This document shows, one piece after another, positions 49,201-62,183 of a DNA stretch of 64,000 bases. This DNA is from Smittia aterrima (lineage: Eukaryota > Arthropoda > Insecta > Diptera > Chironomidae): the NCBI GenBank assembly GCA_033063855.1, contig CP093829.1, positions 23,467,537-23,531,536 on the forward strand. Direction: 5' to 3'. Position 1 is the first letter of the stretch; every line of letters starts with the position of its first letter. The position numbers were made by a program, and so were the translations under genes. Under the pieces are notes generated by a model that worked only from the letters and a program-made list of their open reading frames with translations, did no database searches and was not told the origin of the DNA.

Positions 49201-51571
49201 CAGAGAAAGATTTACACAACGAGCTTTGCGTTCTAACAGGAGGCGGCGGAGGACTCGGGAGACTCTTAGCAATGAGATTAGCACGATGCGGTGTGAAAGT
49301 TATTCTCTGGGACATCAGTCAGGATGGTGAGTCGCCAAAAACAAAATCAATTTGCTTGTTTGAGTTTAATTGGAATAATTTGCGCAATCATCGAAGCCTC
49401 ATCAACGAATACACTTGCGCAGACTAATTACAAGAAATCGATGTCGATTGACCTTGAAAGAACATCTTGTAGCGTACTCGTGGTTATTTAATTTACCTAA
49501 AGAAAAAGTTAAAGCGTTTCGGCAATTTACGTACAGCTGACTTCATTCGTTTCAGTTTTTACCTCGTCGATTGAAATCATTTGGTGTTTCCAAGTTTAAT
49601 TTCGATTACCTTGGAGTGTGCGTGTAATAAATGCTTTAAAGTACTTCGTATGCAAATCTGTTCTCTAAGCATTTGATGAGCCATCGAAAATCATGGGAGA
49701 CGCGATGTTAAGGGTCATTGAAGTTAAGAAACTTGTGAAATCAACGACTGAAGCTAACGAGAGACTTCAATTCGCAATGGAATGCAGCGGAACAAATCTT
49801 AATTCATTTTGTATTCGGGAAAACTCGCGTCAGAGAAGCGTTCGATTTGTATTCACGGTATGTCGCCAACATGAAGCTTAAGTTGAGGTAACCTTCACTT
49901 GCTTTCGTACGCGACTTGAAATTTTTAATGAAAATGGAGAAAAAGTTGTATTCAAATTTGTTTCGGGTCTTTTCTCCGTAGGTCAGTTACTGACAAACGA
50001 GTTTGAGTGAGAAACATCTTCCGGCACATGCTCAACATTTTTCTTCTCAACAAAAAATCCCAACTCGTCTCAATTATAATTAAATTCTTCTTTTTCTTGT
50101 GTAGGGCTCGACGAGACAATCAAAATAGTGGAATCACTCGGTGGTTGGTGTCGCGGGCAGATCGTCGACATTTCAAAACGTGAGGAAGTCTACAAAGCGG
50201 CAGCTGAGATTAAAGAGAACTTTGGAAATGTAAGTAAAAGTTAATTTTAATGGACTCGAAGTAAATGTCCATAAATTTGTTAATCCAACACGAAAAAGAG
50301 ATTTCTGCAATGTTTGACCTTCACGCAATTGCTCTCGAAAAAAAAAAGTAAAAAGAAAAAGTCTCGGTACTCTCGCTTCAATTGTAATTTATTTCTCTCA
50401 TAAATGATTAATTACAACTCAATGGTTGAACTCATTGCATCACATTACATACAAGCTCGGCATAGATTTGCGACTTGTAAGGTGCTTCAAAGAATTCTGA
50501 GTTCAAATTGAGTTTGAAACGACTGATTTGTGAAGCAATAATCTCTTCGCTCGAGGCTTTAAGGTCACGAATCTTCATGCGATTAACATTTGTCGATGCG
50601 AGCGCGCGACTTTTCTGCAAAGTGTGAAAATATTTTTTTATCGTCGACCGCTTTGAAAAACTTCGTGCACGATAAGTTTGCCTAATCAATTTTGCCTTTG
50701 TTTTATTATTGTGATCATCTGTTGATCTACAAACTTGTTGACTCTTCGTTAATATTTATCATTTTGGTTAATTAAGGTTACGCTACTGTTGAACAATGCT
50801 GGTGTTGTTTCGGGACGAGCATTGCTCGACACACCAGATCATCTAATTGAGAGGTCGTTTAATGTAAACACCTTGGCACATTTTTGGACTGTCAAAGCAT
50901 TCCTTCCAACGATGCTCGAGAGAGATCATGGACACATCGTTTCAATTGCTAGCATGGCTGGTTACGTTGGGATCCCGAAGCTCGTCGATTACTGCTCAAG
51001 CAAATTCGCGGCTGTCGGCTTTGATGAAGCTCTTCGATTGGAATTGGAAATGCTCGGAGCTGACGGAGTCCACACAACAGTTATCTGCCCATATTTCATT
51101 CAAGCAACCGGAATGTTTGAAGATGTCAACTCAAGGTAAACTAAAAAGTTTTTTTTTTGTTTCTGTAACAAATGTTGATTATCAAATAATTTCACAGATG
51201 GGTGAACACATTGAACTCAAATGATGTTGCTGATAGAATTATTGCTGCAGTGAGAAGAAATGAGAGATTCACTCTTATCCCTTGGTACTTCAATGTCATG
51301 CTGGCAGTTAAATGGTTTGTTCTAACTTTGAAACTAAAATAACTCAAACTAATCTTAATATTTCTTTATCAGGGTCTTCCCATGGGGCTGCACTTCTGGC
51401 TTCCTTCGTCGTCTTGTCCCAGACGCGACACCTCAACATGATGTTGCTCAAGGTGCACCAGCAATCGCAAAGCAAGATGAGAGCGACAGCAAAAACAATA
51501 ATAACACTTCGAAAGGTTCTCTTCTTATTCAAAGATTATCTGCGAAAGTGATTGGAGAACGAGTTCTTTAA
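46286..51571 (+). CDS. SDR16C-type retinol dehydrogenase (RDH10-like)
   Basis: Six exons: 46286-46408, 49173-49326, 50105-50229, 50777-51135, 51198-51314 and 51373-51571, giving 358 residues. TGGGGGLG at 63-70 binds the cofactor, NNAG is at 140-143, and the catalytic residues are Ser193, Tyr206 and Lys210 (YCSSK). The stretch NNAGVVSG through the HFWTVKAFLPTMLE and HGHIV segments is strikingly like vertebrate RDH10, which makes retinaldehyde from retinol. A hydrophobic helix near residues 25-48 is a likely membrane anchor. The C-terminal ~50 residues (Asp/Asn/Ser/Lys-rich) are not conserved. The first intron is long (2.76 kb) and several others are 0.5-0.8 kb, unlike the neighbours' ~55-bp introns. 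AATAAA is at 51695-51700. It is the divergent partner of the SDR gene at 41253-44435, and the two are clearly different paralogues. Confidence 0.9.
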
Positions 51572-52019
51572 AGGAGAGACTGTGCCGTTAACATTTCATT
51601 TCAAAATGTAAACTAATTGTAAATGGGATTTTGAAACAAATCGTGATTTTAGTTCATTAATTTTTTGGGATTTATATGAAGATTAGTTAGCTCAAATAAA
51701 TTCTTGAATTTGGCGTTGAATTTGATTTTTTTGTTTTGTTGACTTTACCCACAGAACTGATAAGAGAGTCAATAGAAAGCATCAATCTCAGCATGAGAAA
51801 TATTTCCATCGTCTCCTCCATGCCTCTCATTCTTCCAGAGTTTTGTTTTCAATTTTTTACTTCAGTCGCTCACTGAAATTCGACGAGAGAAGAGTCGCGT
51901 CGCAAAAGTTCTGACTCAGAATTTCACATTTGTTTGAGAACTGAAAGTTTACTCATATTCATTCAATTAACTAAGTAGCCGTAGAAAGAAATCATATCCG
52001 GTCGTAGTTTGTGTTAGAA
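51572..52019. other. Intergenic between RDH10-like gene and MTP
   Basis: Contains the 3' UTR and AATAAA (51695-51700) of the dehydrogenase gene. A TCAGTC at 51862-51867 fits the arthropod initiator consensus and would give MTP a ~155-base 5' leader. No other element is evident. Confidence 0.4.
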
Positions 52020-55000
52020 ATGTTCTCGAAGCGATCAGCAACGTTATTCTGCTTACTTGCCGGTTAGTAATTGTTTTTATTTAATTTATGCTTCATCTGT
52101 GAATTCCTTATCGCAAAACGAAGCCGGCGATAACACTTTGACTCTCTCACAATGTCAGTTCGAAGGCAGAGTGTTACATTTCATTACTTTCTTGCTGATT
52201 GAAGTTAAAAGTTATCAGTTACGTGTCCACGAATCTTCTTGAAGAAGAGAAAATGTCTCGCGGTGTAGAAATCTATTTAAAGAACACAACACGGCGAATA
52301 AGAAAAATGTTTTTTCAGTGTCAATGGCCACGTGTTTGCTGGTGTTTGTGATCAGCTGATTCGTCTGGACAACAGACTCTTAAGATATCTCTTCAAAAGT
52401 GTTATGCTCGCTGAATCGTGCAACATAAAAATATTTTTATTTATTTTCATTTTTTTTAGCATTTTCAAATGCGTTCGGTGCTTCGTTCGAGCTTGGTGAA
52501 GAAAAAACATTCTCCATAATTAACGATGTAACGATGTACGAGCTGAAAACAGCAGATCAATCCATTGGTTATCGCATTTCCGGTTCCGTTAAAGTTGTCG
52601 CAATTTATGGAAATGATGAAGTTGGATTTTTGTTGCGATTTGAGGTAAAGTTGTCATTAAAATAAATTTGCTGATTCTTATCATTTGATTTTTTTAGTTG
52701 GAGTCGCCGCAATTGTATCAGCAAAAGTTTAAAGTCAATCCGATTGATTATGATGAGAAGAAGTCGTCGTCGTTGAAAGAACTTCACAAGACACAATTCT
52801 TTGCACTTTGGAGAGATGGATTGATTGAAAAAGTTTTCCTCCCGCCAACTAAAGATTCGTCGGTTTATAATTTTATGAGATCAATTCAAAGTTTATTCCA
52901 ATACAAATTGAGAGACAGTGAATCGAGTCAAGAAGATGACATTTCTGGAACTTGTGATGTCAAGTATTCAGCGAAATCATCAACGAAATTCATGAAATTC
53001 AAGACGAACTGTCTCAGCGATTTAGAGTTTCACGAGAGAACTGATAAACCTCTTGGAACGAGCAATCGATTCACTCGAGTGAATGTCATTACAACTTCTG
53101 CCGATGGTCAATTAGAATCAATTCACAGCACTGACCACCACAAATTCTCAGTGAACGCTTATCCAAATGTCGGTTTCATGATTGGATCGCTCTTCTACTT
53201 GAAGTTTGATGGTCACTTGACCCAAGTCAAAGCTTCAAAAGCTCTCAGTCTCGATGAGGTTCTGAAAGAACAAGGAGAGTTGCTAGAAACGACTTTGCTC
53301 CCAGCATCGAATGAAGAAGAATCAACAGAGACAACTAAACTCATTAAACTCATCAAGGAAAACAAAGACAATCTTTCAACTGATAAAGTTGGACAAAGTG
53401 TTTCAGCTCAAACGCTTTTAAATTTGTTGCCAGCTGGGAAGTCAACAAAATCTGAAGAATTCATCAGAATATTGAACGCGCGATCTACAAAAGAAATTCG
53501 CGGTCAGTTGATGGACTTGCTTGGCGCTATTCAAACAACAGAATCACACGCGGCATTCAAAAAATGTTTGAACTTCACAAACGAACTTGACTTTGATGAC
53601 ATCGAGAGATATCTTCAATCGCTCGCGGTTGGAGTTCGACCCGAAGAAACTGTCATTCAAGATTTATTGACGACGTTGATCGAAGAAGATCTTCAAAACG
53701 AGAAACTCAAAGACTCTTTAATTCAAGCCGTCTCTTCAATGGCCAAACATTATGCTAACTCTCCATGGCGCGACTTTGATAGTCCAACTGTGGTTGAAGT
53801 GAAAAACTTTTTGATGAAATCAATCAACGTTTGTGATGATGATGATTGCAAAGTTAAATTTGTTCGAGGCTTGCAAAATCTTCGTTCTCCTGACACAGTC
53901 GAGAAGCTCATGAACCTCGCGCTTAATTATCCTTACAAAATTTCCGTTGCTGCGATGAAAGCTCTCAAAACATTTTCCGCCGATTTCTTCACAAAGGAAA
54001 TGAAAGAGAAACTTGAAAATATTTTTTATCAACGAACGAAAAAGTTTGATTCGAGTGCGAGAACGATTGCGTTGGACATTTTGTTAGAATTGAAACCTGA
54101 GACCAATGAAGTTGTGGAATTCGTTCGCTACCTCGGATCAAGTGATCGCTCTTACGAAGTGAAGCAATATTTGATTCAAAAATTAAAAATGATTTCGGAA
54201 AAATGTCCGCAATTCAACCAAATGTTGATGATGAGTTTAGAGAGACATCCAAAAGTAAATAACTGGAATGTTTATGGAGCCCTCAAAGGTTTATCGACGG
54301 CACTTGTCAGAAGATTCTCTCAACAACCATCGTTCAACGGATCTTTGTTAAGCATTCAAGAAATGAAAGGAGGAAGTCTCAAGCGAGGAACTGTTGATCT
54401 TCTAATGAGATCAGGAGACGAAGAAATGAGTTTGTTCTCGCTTGGAATTTTCGCTGGTGGTCTCTCATCGTTCATTAGTAGTTCAGAAGAAGAAGAAGTT
54501 GATCCAAATGAAGACACAACTGCAACAGCTGGAATGGAACTTGCGATTCAAGGAGTTCTCTTGCGACCTTTAGTTTTCTTCAGTGGCCAAGGAGAACTCA
54601 TGGGACATGTTTGGTCTGGATCAGCATCAGAACCAACTTCAGCTTACAAAGGAACGAGTTTGCTTCAAGATCACAAGCAGATTATCAGTTTGAACAACGG
54701 AGCTTTGATGGATTTCTCAACGCTCGGAGCTATCTCAATTGATCTGAATGGAAAAATTGAAATTAGCTTGTGGTACAAGAATGCTAACTCAGAGGTTGTT
54801 CAAAAGTAAGTTTAACTTCTTTACATTAGAGAAAAGTATTTTAATTTCGTTTCTTTTCAGCATTGGAACAAACTTAGTCACGAGCGTCTTCCTAAAATCT
54901 TCATTTGTTCAAATGGGAATTGAATCGAATCTCAGCGAGGAGCCTCAAATTGTTCTCTCCTCAAAGATTGACTTCTCATCGAAAACATCGATTTGCATGC

Positions 55001-55170
55001 AGCTGAGTCAGCCGAACACAAAGTTGACACAAGCAATCAGCAAGAACATTTCAATTCCCGGAGATAAAAAGAAATTTTCTCGCTTAACTTATCTCCGCTA
55101 CAATCTTCCAGGGTACACACACGTGCTGAATAGAAAGAATACGGAAATGTGTAATGAGATATTAAAATAA
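52020..55170 (+). CDS. Mtp: Microsomal triglyceride transfer protein, large subunit
   Basis: Four exons: 52020-52062, 52460-52644, 52698-54805 and 54861-55170. Total 881 residues, against about 890 in vertebrates. MTP works in the ER lumen, moving lipid onto nascent apolipoprotein B-type proteins (lipophorin in insects). It belongs to the large lipid transfer protein superfamily with vitellogenin and lipophorin. A signal peptide is encoded across exons 1 and 2 (cleavage near AFSNAFG). The N-terminal beta-barrel includes IGYRISGSV, and the LLRFE end of exon 2 runs into an ELESPQLYQQKF segment. A long helical domain follows (about residues 280-600), then the lipid-binding beta-sheet region. The protein ends with a short cysteine-containing tail. 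The stop codon lies inside the poly(A) signal AATAAA (55166-55171), so the 3' UTR must be very short; ORC5 begins 153 bp later. Confidence 0.92.
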
Positions 55171-55323
55171 AGACAGCAATTAATTAAAGGCCATTCAGTC
55201 GTTTTTTTTAAATTAGTCGATGGTAGCGACACTGACGTCAAAACTAAGAAACAAAATTAAAAAGTGATCACAAGTCCCTTCGCGCCAAAACTTAATCTTA
55301 ATTTGTGATTAAACAACAAAAAG

Positions 55324-56740
55324 ATGGAAAATATAAACAAAGTTAAACTGCAGTTAAGTTCATATTTAACAAAAGGAGAAGATTTCCCTGAGTGCATTTA
55401 TTTGTTCGGACAAAAATCAGTTGGAAAGTCGCTTTGTTTACAACAATTTCTCGATCAACAAAGAAACTGGCTGAGCTCAGTTGTCGTTCACTGTGAAGAG
55501 TGTTACACAAGCAAAATCCTCTTTGAATCCATCATCAATGCCTTCAATCATCATGAACTATCGGAAGAGTACAATTTTGAATCATTCGCCAAAGTTGAGA
55601 CAGTCGAGGAATTTCTGGAACAACTTTCAATCCTGGATGTCAAGAAATCTTATCTCATCGTAATCGAGAAAGCTGAAAAACTTCGTGACATGGACTCGAA
55701 TATTCTTCCGATACTAACGAAGCTTCAAGAGAGAACTGGTTTGAACATTTCTTGTATTCTAGTCTCACATCTCGCATTTGAGAAGCTCGACATCGATGAA
55801 GTCATCAGACTGCAAGTTCCTGATTACAGCAAGAATGACATTATCTCGATTCTCATGAGCAAACACAATGAAATTCAACGTAAAATTACCAAGAGCATTA
55901 ATAACAACGTCGACTTGAGCGAGGAAGCCAAAGAGAAGCAGTTGCAGATTGTTGAGAAGCTTGACGAAGTTTTCTATCAAAACTACTTGAACATCTTTAT
56001 GAACGTTTTCTACAAAGCAATTCGAGACATTACAGAACTTCAGTTCTTAGCCAACAAGTGCTTTGTTGCTTATTATGCTCCTGTCCTCAGTGGAGAAATT
56101 GCATACAGCGATGTGACAAATCTTTGGCGAAACATCACAAAAGTAATGAAAGTATCACTTCAAACAAGTCACATGCGGATTGAGAATCTACCAACGAAAG
56201 AGTTATCTCAGAAAACTGACAATCAACTCATTGCTCAACCAGAGAATAATCTGAAGAGCTTCGCTCAAACTCTTGAACTTCCATTTTATGCCAAATATTT
56301 ATTGATCGCAAGTTTCCTTGCAAGTCACAACGAACCAAAGTATGATAAACGACTCTTCATGAAGCATCACGGCAAAGAAAGAAAGCGAAAAAAACAAGCA
56401 AAGGTTCGTTTCAAAGTTCAAGTTGCGAGAAATGTTTATCAATTTAATTTTTCAGGTTTCAGAGAAGATGAACGTTCAGTTCGGTCCAAAGTCATTCACC
56501 ATTGATCGATTGCTCGCAATTTTCTACGCGATTCTCGATGAAAAAGTTGGTCTCACCTGCAACTTGCTTTCGCAAATCTCAACTCTCGTTGATCTCCACT
56601 TCCTCACTTTCTCCTCAGGCGAGAGCAACATCATGGAAGGAAGCGCAAGACTCCAGAGCACAATCGGAATGGACTTCGCTATCAACATCGGAAAACTCGT
56701 TGGTTTCAATGTTAAACAATATTTGACTGATTTCCATTAA
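55324..56740 (+). CDS. Orc5: Origin recognition complex subunit 5
   Basis: Two exons, 55324-56403 and 56456-56740, with a 52-bp phase-0 intron, give 454 residues (human 435). ORC5 is an AAA+ subunit of the six-part complex that marks replication origins and loads MCM helicase in the nucleus. The Walker A motif GQKSVGKS is at residues 29-36 and the Walker B strand is YLIVIEKAEKL at 111-121. The usual Walker B aspartate is replaced by Glu116. The ORC5-specific sequence KYLLIASFLASHN followed by YDKRLFMKHHGKERKRKK precedes the intron. Exon 2 encodes the C-terminal winged-helix region. The gene is packed tightly behind MTP and converges with the dopamine transporter gene on the other strand. Confidence 0.93.
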
Positions 56741-57687
56741 AAAGTGAGCTCTGAGTTAATCGAATTGAAACCAAAAAACTTTTTCTTCTTTTACTTTATT
56801 GAACTAAACAAAATTAGTTTACAACAAAATTAGAAAATTTACATTCTTAGCTAAATACTTCGGTGAAACTTATTTTTCAAATCTCATTTGTGCAAAGATT
56901 CTTAACTTAAACAAAAACATTTTGATCAACTTTGATTCTGTACAAACGATAGCAATGATATGGAAACAGGTTGATGAGTTTATGACATTCGATTCTTCAT
57001 TACAAACCTGCACTTAGTTGACGAATTTCAACACTTTCTTTCTTACTTTAGATTGTGATCGTTGAAATATTTTAATTCTCGCTCTTGAATGGCTGTATCA
57101 AGTAACAAGTCTTAATTATTCAAATTCAACGATCACGCTCTTTCAAAGAAAATTGTCCAACAATCGATTTCACTTGGTTTCAGAATTCATGGCTGCTTCA
57201 ACAAGTGAAAGAATATCTTGACCTCGTACGATTCGTCTTGAGATAACGATCCGCATTTTGATGTGAAATAGATTGGAGAGAATTTTCTTTTCATCAACGC
57301 CTTTAAGATCCAACATTTATAAATAAAATTTATCAAGACATTGATCATTGGCTACGCGTAAAAATCAACTAACAAACCCCCAAGCTCTACGGATAAAAGT
57401 TGTAACGTTCACATCACGACAAAATGGATTTTCTATGAAAAAGGTTAAAGGTCGAAGCTTCATGAGAGACTCAAATTTACATTTAAAACTCTGCAACTTC
57501 GGCGGTGATTCTTAACTCTTATCTATTATCTACACAGCATTTTGTGCATCGTAATTTCGATCTCAAATTGTCTACAAAACAAACTTCTCTTTGTCTCTTT
57601 GTCCACCACAATGTGCAGCCTTAAGCTAGAAAAAATCTTTCATCGTCTCTAAACATAATAAATACTAAACCTCGATTGTGTCATTGA
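56741..57687. other. Convergent 3' flank of ORC5 and DAT
   Basis: Both neighbouring genes end here. A TTTATT at about 56791-56796 is AATAAA on the minus strand and may end a ~0.9-kb DAT 3' UTR, which would overlap the ORC5 3' end. No coding frame is evident. Confidence 0.4.
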
Positions 57688-60600
57688 CTAAACTTCTTCA
57701 CCTTCGGTACTTGTCGTCAATCTCACTTGCGCTGGCTCAGTCGTGACTCCGTTAACATTCGGTAAAACCTGATCTTTGACTGGCGTTGTTAGAATTCGCA
57801 GTCGCTCCATAAACGAGCCTTTAGTGATCAACATCTACAAAAAAAGTGAAATCGATTGTTTTAAAATTTAAATCGAGTGTGACCTTCTCTCACCTTATAC
57901 GTTGCCATCAGAGGGATCATTGACATAGACGAGAGAGCAATACACCAACCAAGAGTGTTCGCCCAGAACGGATAAACGTAATCGCCATGCTTCAATGGCT
58001 CGTAATTTACCAATCCGAAAACAATGATGAAGATTAAAAAGACTGGAGCTGCGAACTTCCAACAGAAAACCCAATAATTTCCTGGTTTAAAGCCCATCAT
58101 GTCTTCAATATCAGCGCAGAATCTTTTCGTTCCGTAAATCCAACTAACCGCGACGGACTCGAAGAGAACAGCAATGAGAATCGAGTAACCGGCTGCATAT
58201 TTGTCAAGCAGCTGGAAGAAGTAGAAACCGCCTTGCGTGCAACTTGCTAAGCCAACAACAAAGTAGAGCGAGAAGAGACAAGCGACGAACACTTTTCGGT
58301 TTCTCTTAATCTTTGGAAACTCGTCTGAAAGTGCGGTGATAATCGCCTCTGAGCCACCAAACGAACTGTCAAGACCGAGTGTTAAAAGCATCATAAAGAA
58401 GATTAAAGCCCAGAAGACGCTGCCAGGCATTGTAGCAATCGCTGCTGGATAAACATCAAAGACGAGTCCAGGACCTTCCGTCGCGACATCTTCAATTCTC
58501 TGACCTGACGTGTGTGCCATGTATCCAAGCACTGAGAAGATTACAAAGCCAGAAATGAAAGAAGTCGCCGAGTTGATAAAGCTCGTGAGTAAAGCGTCTC
58601 TGAAAGAAATCGAAATTTTAAGTTCAATGACCTGTCGAAGAAACTTTGTCTCACTTGTAAACGTTGTTGTGATATTTATTGTAAGATGCGTAGGCCAAAA
58701 GAACGCCGAACCCTGGACCCAGCGAGAAAAATACTTGCGTGGCCGCTGTGAAATTTTAAATCTTGAAATACAAAAATCACTTTGAGAAAGTTGCTTACCA
58801 TCGACCCAAACCTCAGCCTTGTAAATCGCATCAAAATCAGGTTTCAGATAATATTTAATCCCCTCTGCTGAGCCGGGAAGTGTAATTCTGCAAATGAAGT
58901 TCTTAAATCCGATTCGAGAGAAAAGAATTTTCTCAATGAGCTTACCCACGAATTAATAAAGCTAAAAGAACAACGTAAGGAAACAAAGCTGTAAACCAAA
59001 CGACTTTGCCGCTGGTGCTGATTCCTTTCCATAGTGAAAAGTAGCAAATTAAGTACACGATGAGAAGGCAAGCTGGGAAAGGAAGAAAGTCCTTGGTGAT
59101 TTGATGAAAAGAGAATTTTAAATAATCTTACTGGCCATCTCCCACTTGATGATGCCCAAATCATGAATCCCATCAGATTCGTGTATTTCAAGAATGAAAC
59201 GATTAAAATATTCCGACGATGCCGATGAAAATGAATTTGAGACATTTTGAACGGTCGTGTTGAGTGCTGAGGTTTGATTGCTGATTGCGGTTGATGAGTT
59301 ATTTAGAATGGGCAAAAGCGTAGTCGAAACTAATGAGGGTGCGACTGTCGAGCGAGTGTAATTGGCCTCGAACTGCAAGTTTGACTTTTAATCATTTTCA
59401 TCGATCGATTTATATTTTTTCGGGGGAACTTACAGGCTTGCAGGAGTTTGTGTTCCAATAATTGTCGCAGGAAGTCCAAGGCAGCACGTCAGTGATGGAA
59501 GCGAAAAAGAAACGCAATGACCAAGCGATGATAACGTTGTAGAAAAAATCGACGTAGAAAGCAACCAGAATCACCGAGTATCCAATTCCCTATCGAAAGA
59601 GACGATTTAAAAGAATTAGCGTAGCTACGCAATAAGAACAAAAGTCGATTGATATTTTATTGGATTATTGTTCTTCGCGATTTTGAGCAAGGGGAACAAA
59701 CCTTAAGCAGTGGAACCAAATTGCCTGAGAACGAGAAAGAAATGAAATTAAAAAGATTTTTCTTTTTATCTTCGATTGTGAGTGAACTCACCCCAACACG
59801 TGATTGCACCTCTCCTTTCATGTTGACCTAAAGCGAGCTCCATGTAAAATAATGGAATCCCGCCGACGAGAAGCATGATGCAGTAAGGTATAAGAAAAGC
59901 ACCTGAAGAGTGGTAGAAGGAAGTTACATTAGATCAATCATCGACCACTTTTTTATTTCTTAATAAAATCAACGACTCGTTCTCGACTTCGCTCAGATTT
60001 ATCCTCAAGTCCGTTCGTCAACGATTTTTAATCCTGAGACTTCGTCAATCATTCAACGTTTCCCAAAACTGCTTGAGACACCCGAGAGAGAGATTCTAAT
60101 GGAAGCTAATAAAGTCATAATGTTGCGAATGCTTCGAGAATAAAAATCAGATTTTCCTTTTCCATAAGCGGATAATAAAAAGTTTCCTCCTCATTGCAAC
60201 AGAGACGAAGAGAGAAAGAAAAGGATTTGTGTTGTCACGAGACGAAGGAATTTCTCAAGTGGACAAAGCAACAAGTTGCGGATTGTGTGCTTGGAATGCT
60301 AAACTGTCGTACGACGAGAGGGAAAAGATTTTAAAGAATGAGTTTAATGGAGTGGAAAAAAAATTACGCGCCATGCATTATCGTGAGAGGTTTCCACCGA
60401 GAAAGCGACAAAGCATTAAGAGCTTGTCATAATTTTTCTTTTCGCTTTTCATTCTCGAGACGAAGCAAAGAAGTGTCAGGACAATCAGGAAGTTGCTAAT
60501 TTTCTCAGCCATTTGATGTTTCCGATTTCCTTCTCCGCCAGTTCTTTTGCTCGACTTCAAACTTCTTTTCTTTTCCTTCTTTTCTCATGCACGATTGAAA

Positions 60601-62183
60601 TTTACATTATCGAAGTCTCTCGAAATAAAAAAAGAAAATGTTTCTGTGAATCTCATGTCAAGCAAGAGCTTAATTCGATTGTTACCGATACTTTCATGTT
60701 TCAATGACGACGAAAATGAAAACGATAATGAATTTAAAGGCGTTTATAATTGATTTATCATGACAGAAGCAGAGGACTCTTGAATTTAATGGTTTCCCCC
60801 TCTGACGCTTCAATGCGAGTGATGATGGAAAAGTTGGTTGGACAAAAAATCAATAAAGTTCATTGTGAAAGGAAAATTTCATTAAATTTTAAAGCGGATT
60901 CCCCAGCTAATGAGTGATGAACGATTAACACGACGCTTGCATCTGTTGCTTTACTCACCTCCTCCATTTCGATAACAAAGATAGGGAAATCGCCAAACGT
61001 TTGCGAGATCAACAGCGAAACCGATGACGGAGAGCAGAAAGTCGACTTTGCCGGACCACGTCTCACGTTCTTCTGGCGGAACTGCCGTTCTTGATGGGGC
61101 TTTTTTCAAGCGCCCAAGCAGTGACATTGGTATTTCAGCTTTAAGCAAGCCACCGCCTTGGTTCTCTGCGAATGAATGGAAAGCAATCAATTAGCAAATA
61201 TTCGGAGTCGCGACGGGTTGAATGTGATTTAAGAACGATAACGACAGGTCATGAGAACAACTGGTTTTGCGAATTTAACAGCAACTCATTAGCTTGAGCT
61301 GTCACGTGAGTTGAAACTACTTTGTGGTTTTGCATTTTCCATAATTTAATGAGATCATTTTGACTTCTGAGCAGTGAATGGATTCAGAATATTAGCCGCA
61401 ATTGAACACTTTAGCTGCGGTGAAGCCTTGAAAATTATTTGCAAATGAATTAAAATAATCGACATCAGCAATAAAAAATATTTTAATGTTCAAAGCGCTG
61501 CATTGAAAGAAGTTTCTGATGAATCAAATTCAAGTTCAATTCGAGAGTAAAATGTCAAAGAATCAAGAAACCTGAGACCACCAAAAGTTTGTCACGGCTT
61601 TTGCAATCAAAAGATGAAGTCAATGAAAGAAACAAACAGAAAAAAATCTAATTCTTCTTAATCTGTTTTTTTGTCCAAATATGTCTCATCGTAGAAAAAA
61701 ACCTGATTTTCTTGATGCTGTGCCCATTCGTTGTAAGTAAAAGGTTTGAGCTAATTCTAGCTTGAAAAATCTCTCTCAACTTTATCGAATTGATTTGAAT
61801 CCAATCAAATGGAAATTCCCGAAACTCAACAACAGACGAAGAACATAAATCACTTGCAATGCTCATCGATTTTCGAATGAGAACACTTAGTCGACTCATT
61901 TGTAATCACATGCGTAGAGTTATCAACGTTTCGATTGGAATTTATGAACGAGATGATGTCCGGAGAGGTGTTTTGATCGAGAGACTCTTGACTCGACGAG
62001 GGTTTGAAGAGAAGATTTACATACAAACTCGAGCAGTGGATAAACGAATTTAATTAATCAAAATATTTTAAATTGGAATAATTGTCTGAGCAGCATCGCT
62101 TTCCGGTTACTTTTAATTTCTCGAGATGCATTCTCATTACCTTCTCTCTCGTCGTCTTCATTTGCCGATGTTAATCGTGTCAT
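57688..62183 (-). CDS. DAT: Sodium- and chloride-dependent dopamine transporter (DAT/fumin)
   Basis: Eleven exons from the right: 62141-62183, 60959-61165, 59792-59902, 59702-59724, 59434-59589, 59132-59372, 58946-59072, 58799-58887, 58655-58745, 57894-58599 and 57688-57834. All junctions are in phase; 646 residues (fly DAT 631). This SLC6 carrier returns dopamine to presynaptic neurons using Na+ and Cl- gradients. TM1 has Asp67 in FAVDLANVW, the residue that binds the amine group in monoamine carriers. TM6 ([12 protein letters not shown]) and TM8 ([14 protein letters not shown]) follow, and the latter stretch is almost identical to fly DAT, which sets it apart from SERT. The second extracellular loop (about residues 190-285) carries five N-glycosylation sequons. 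The 23-nt exon at 59702-59724 supplies the NLVPLLK linker before TM3. The short first exon was chosen by phase and carries an acidic peptide; its exact start is less certain. Confidence 0.94.

Noticed and set aside
61350..61363. TGAGATCATTTTGA, identical to the first 14 bases of bantam miRNA
   Set aside because: The match stops after 14 bases, the next bases differ, and no complementary arm for a hairpin is visible in the flanks; a chance match within a DAT intron.
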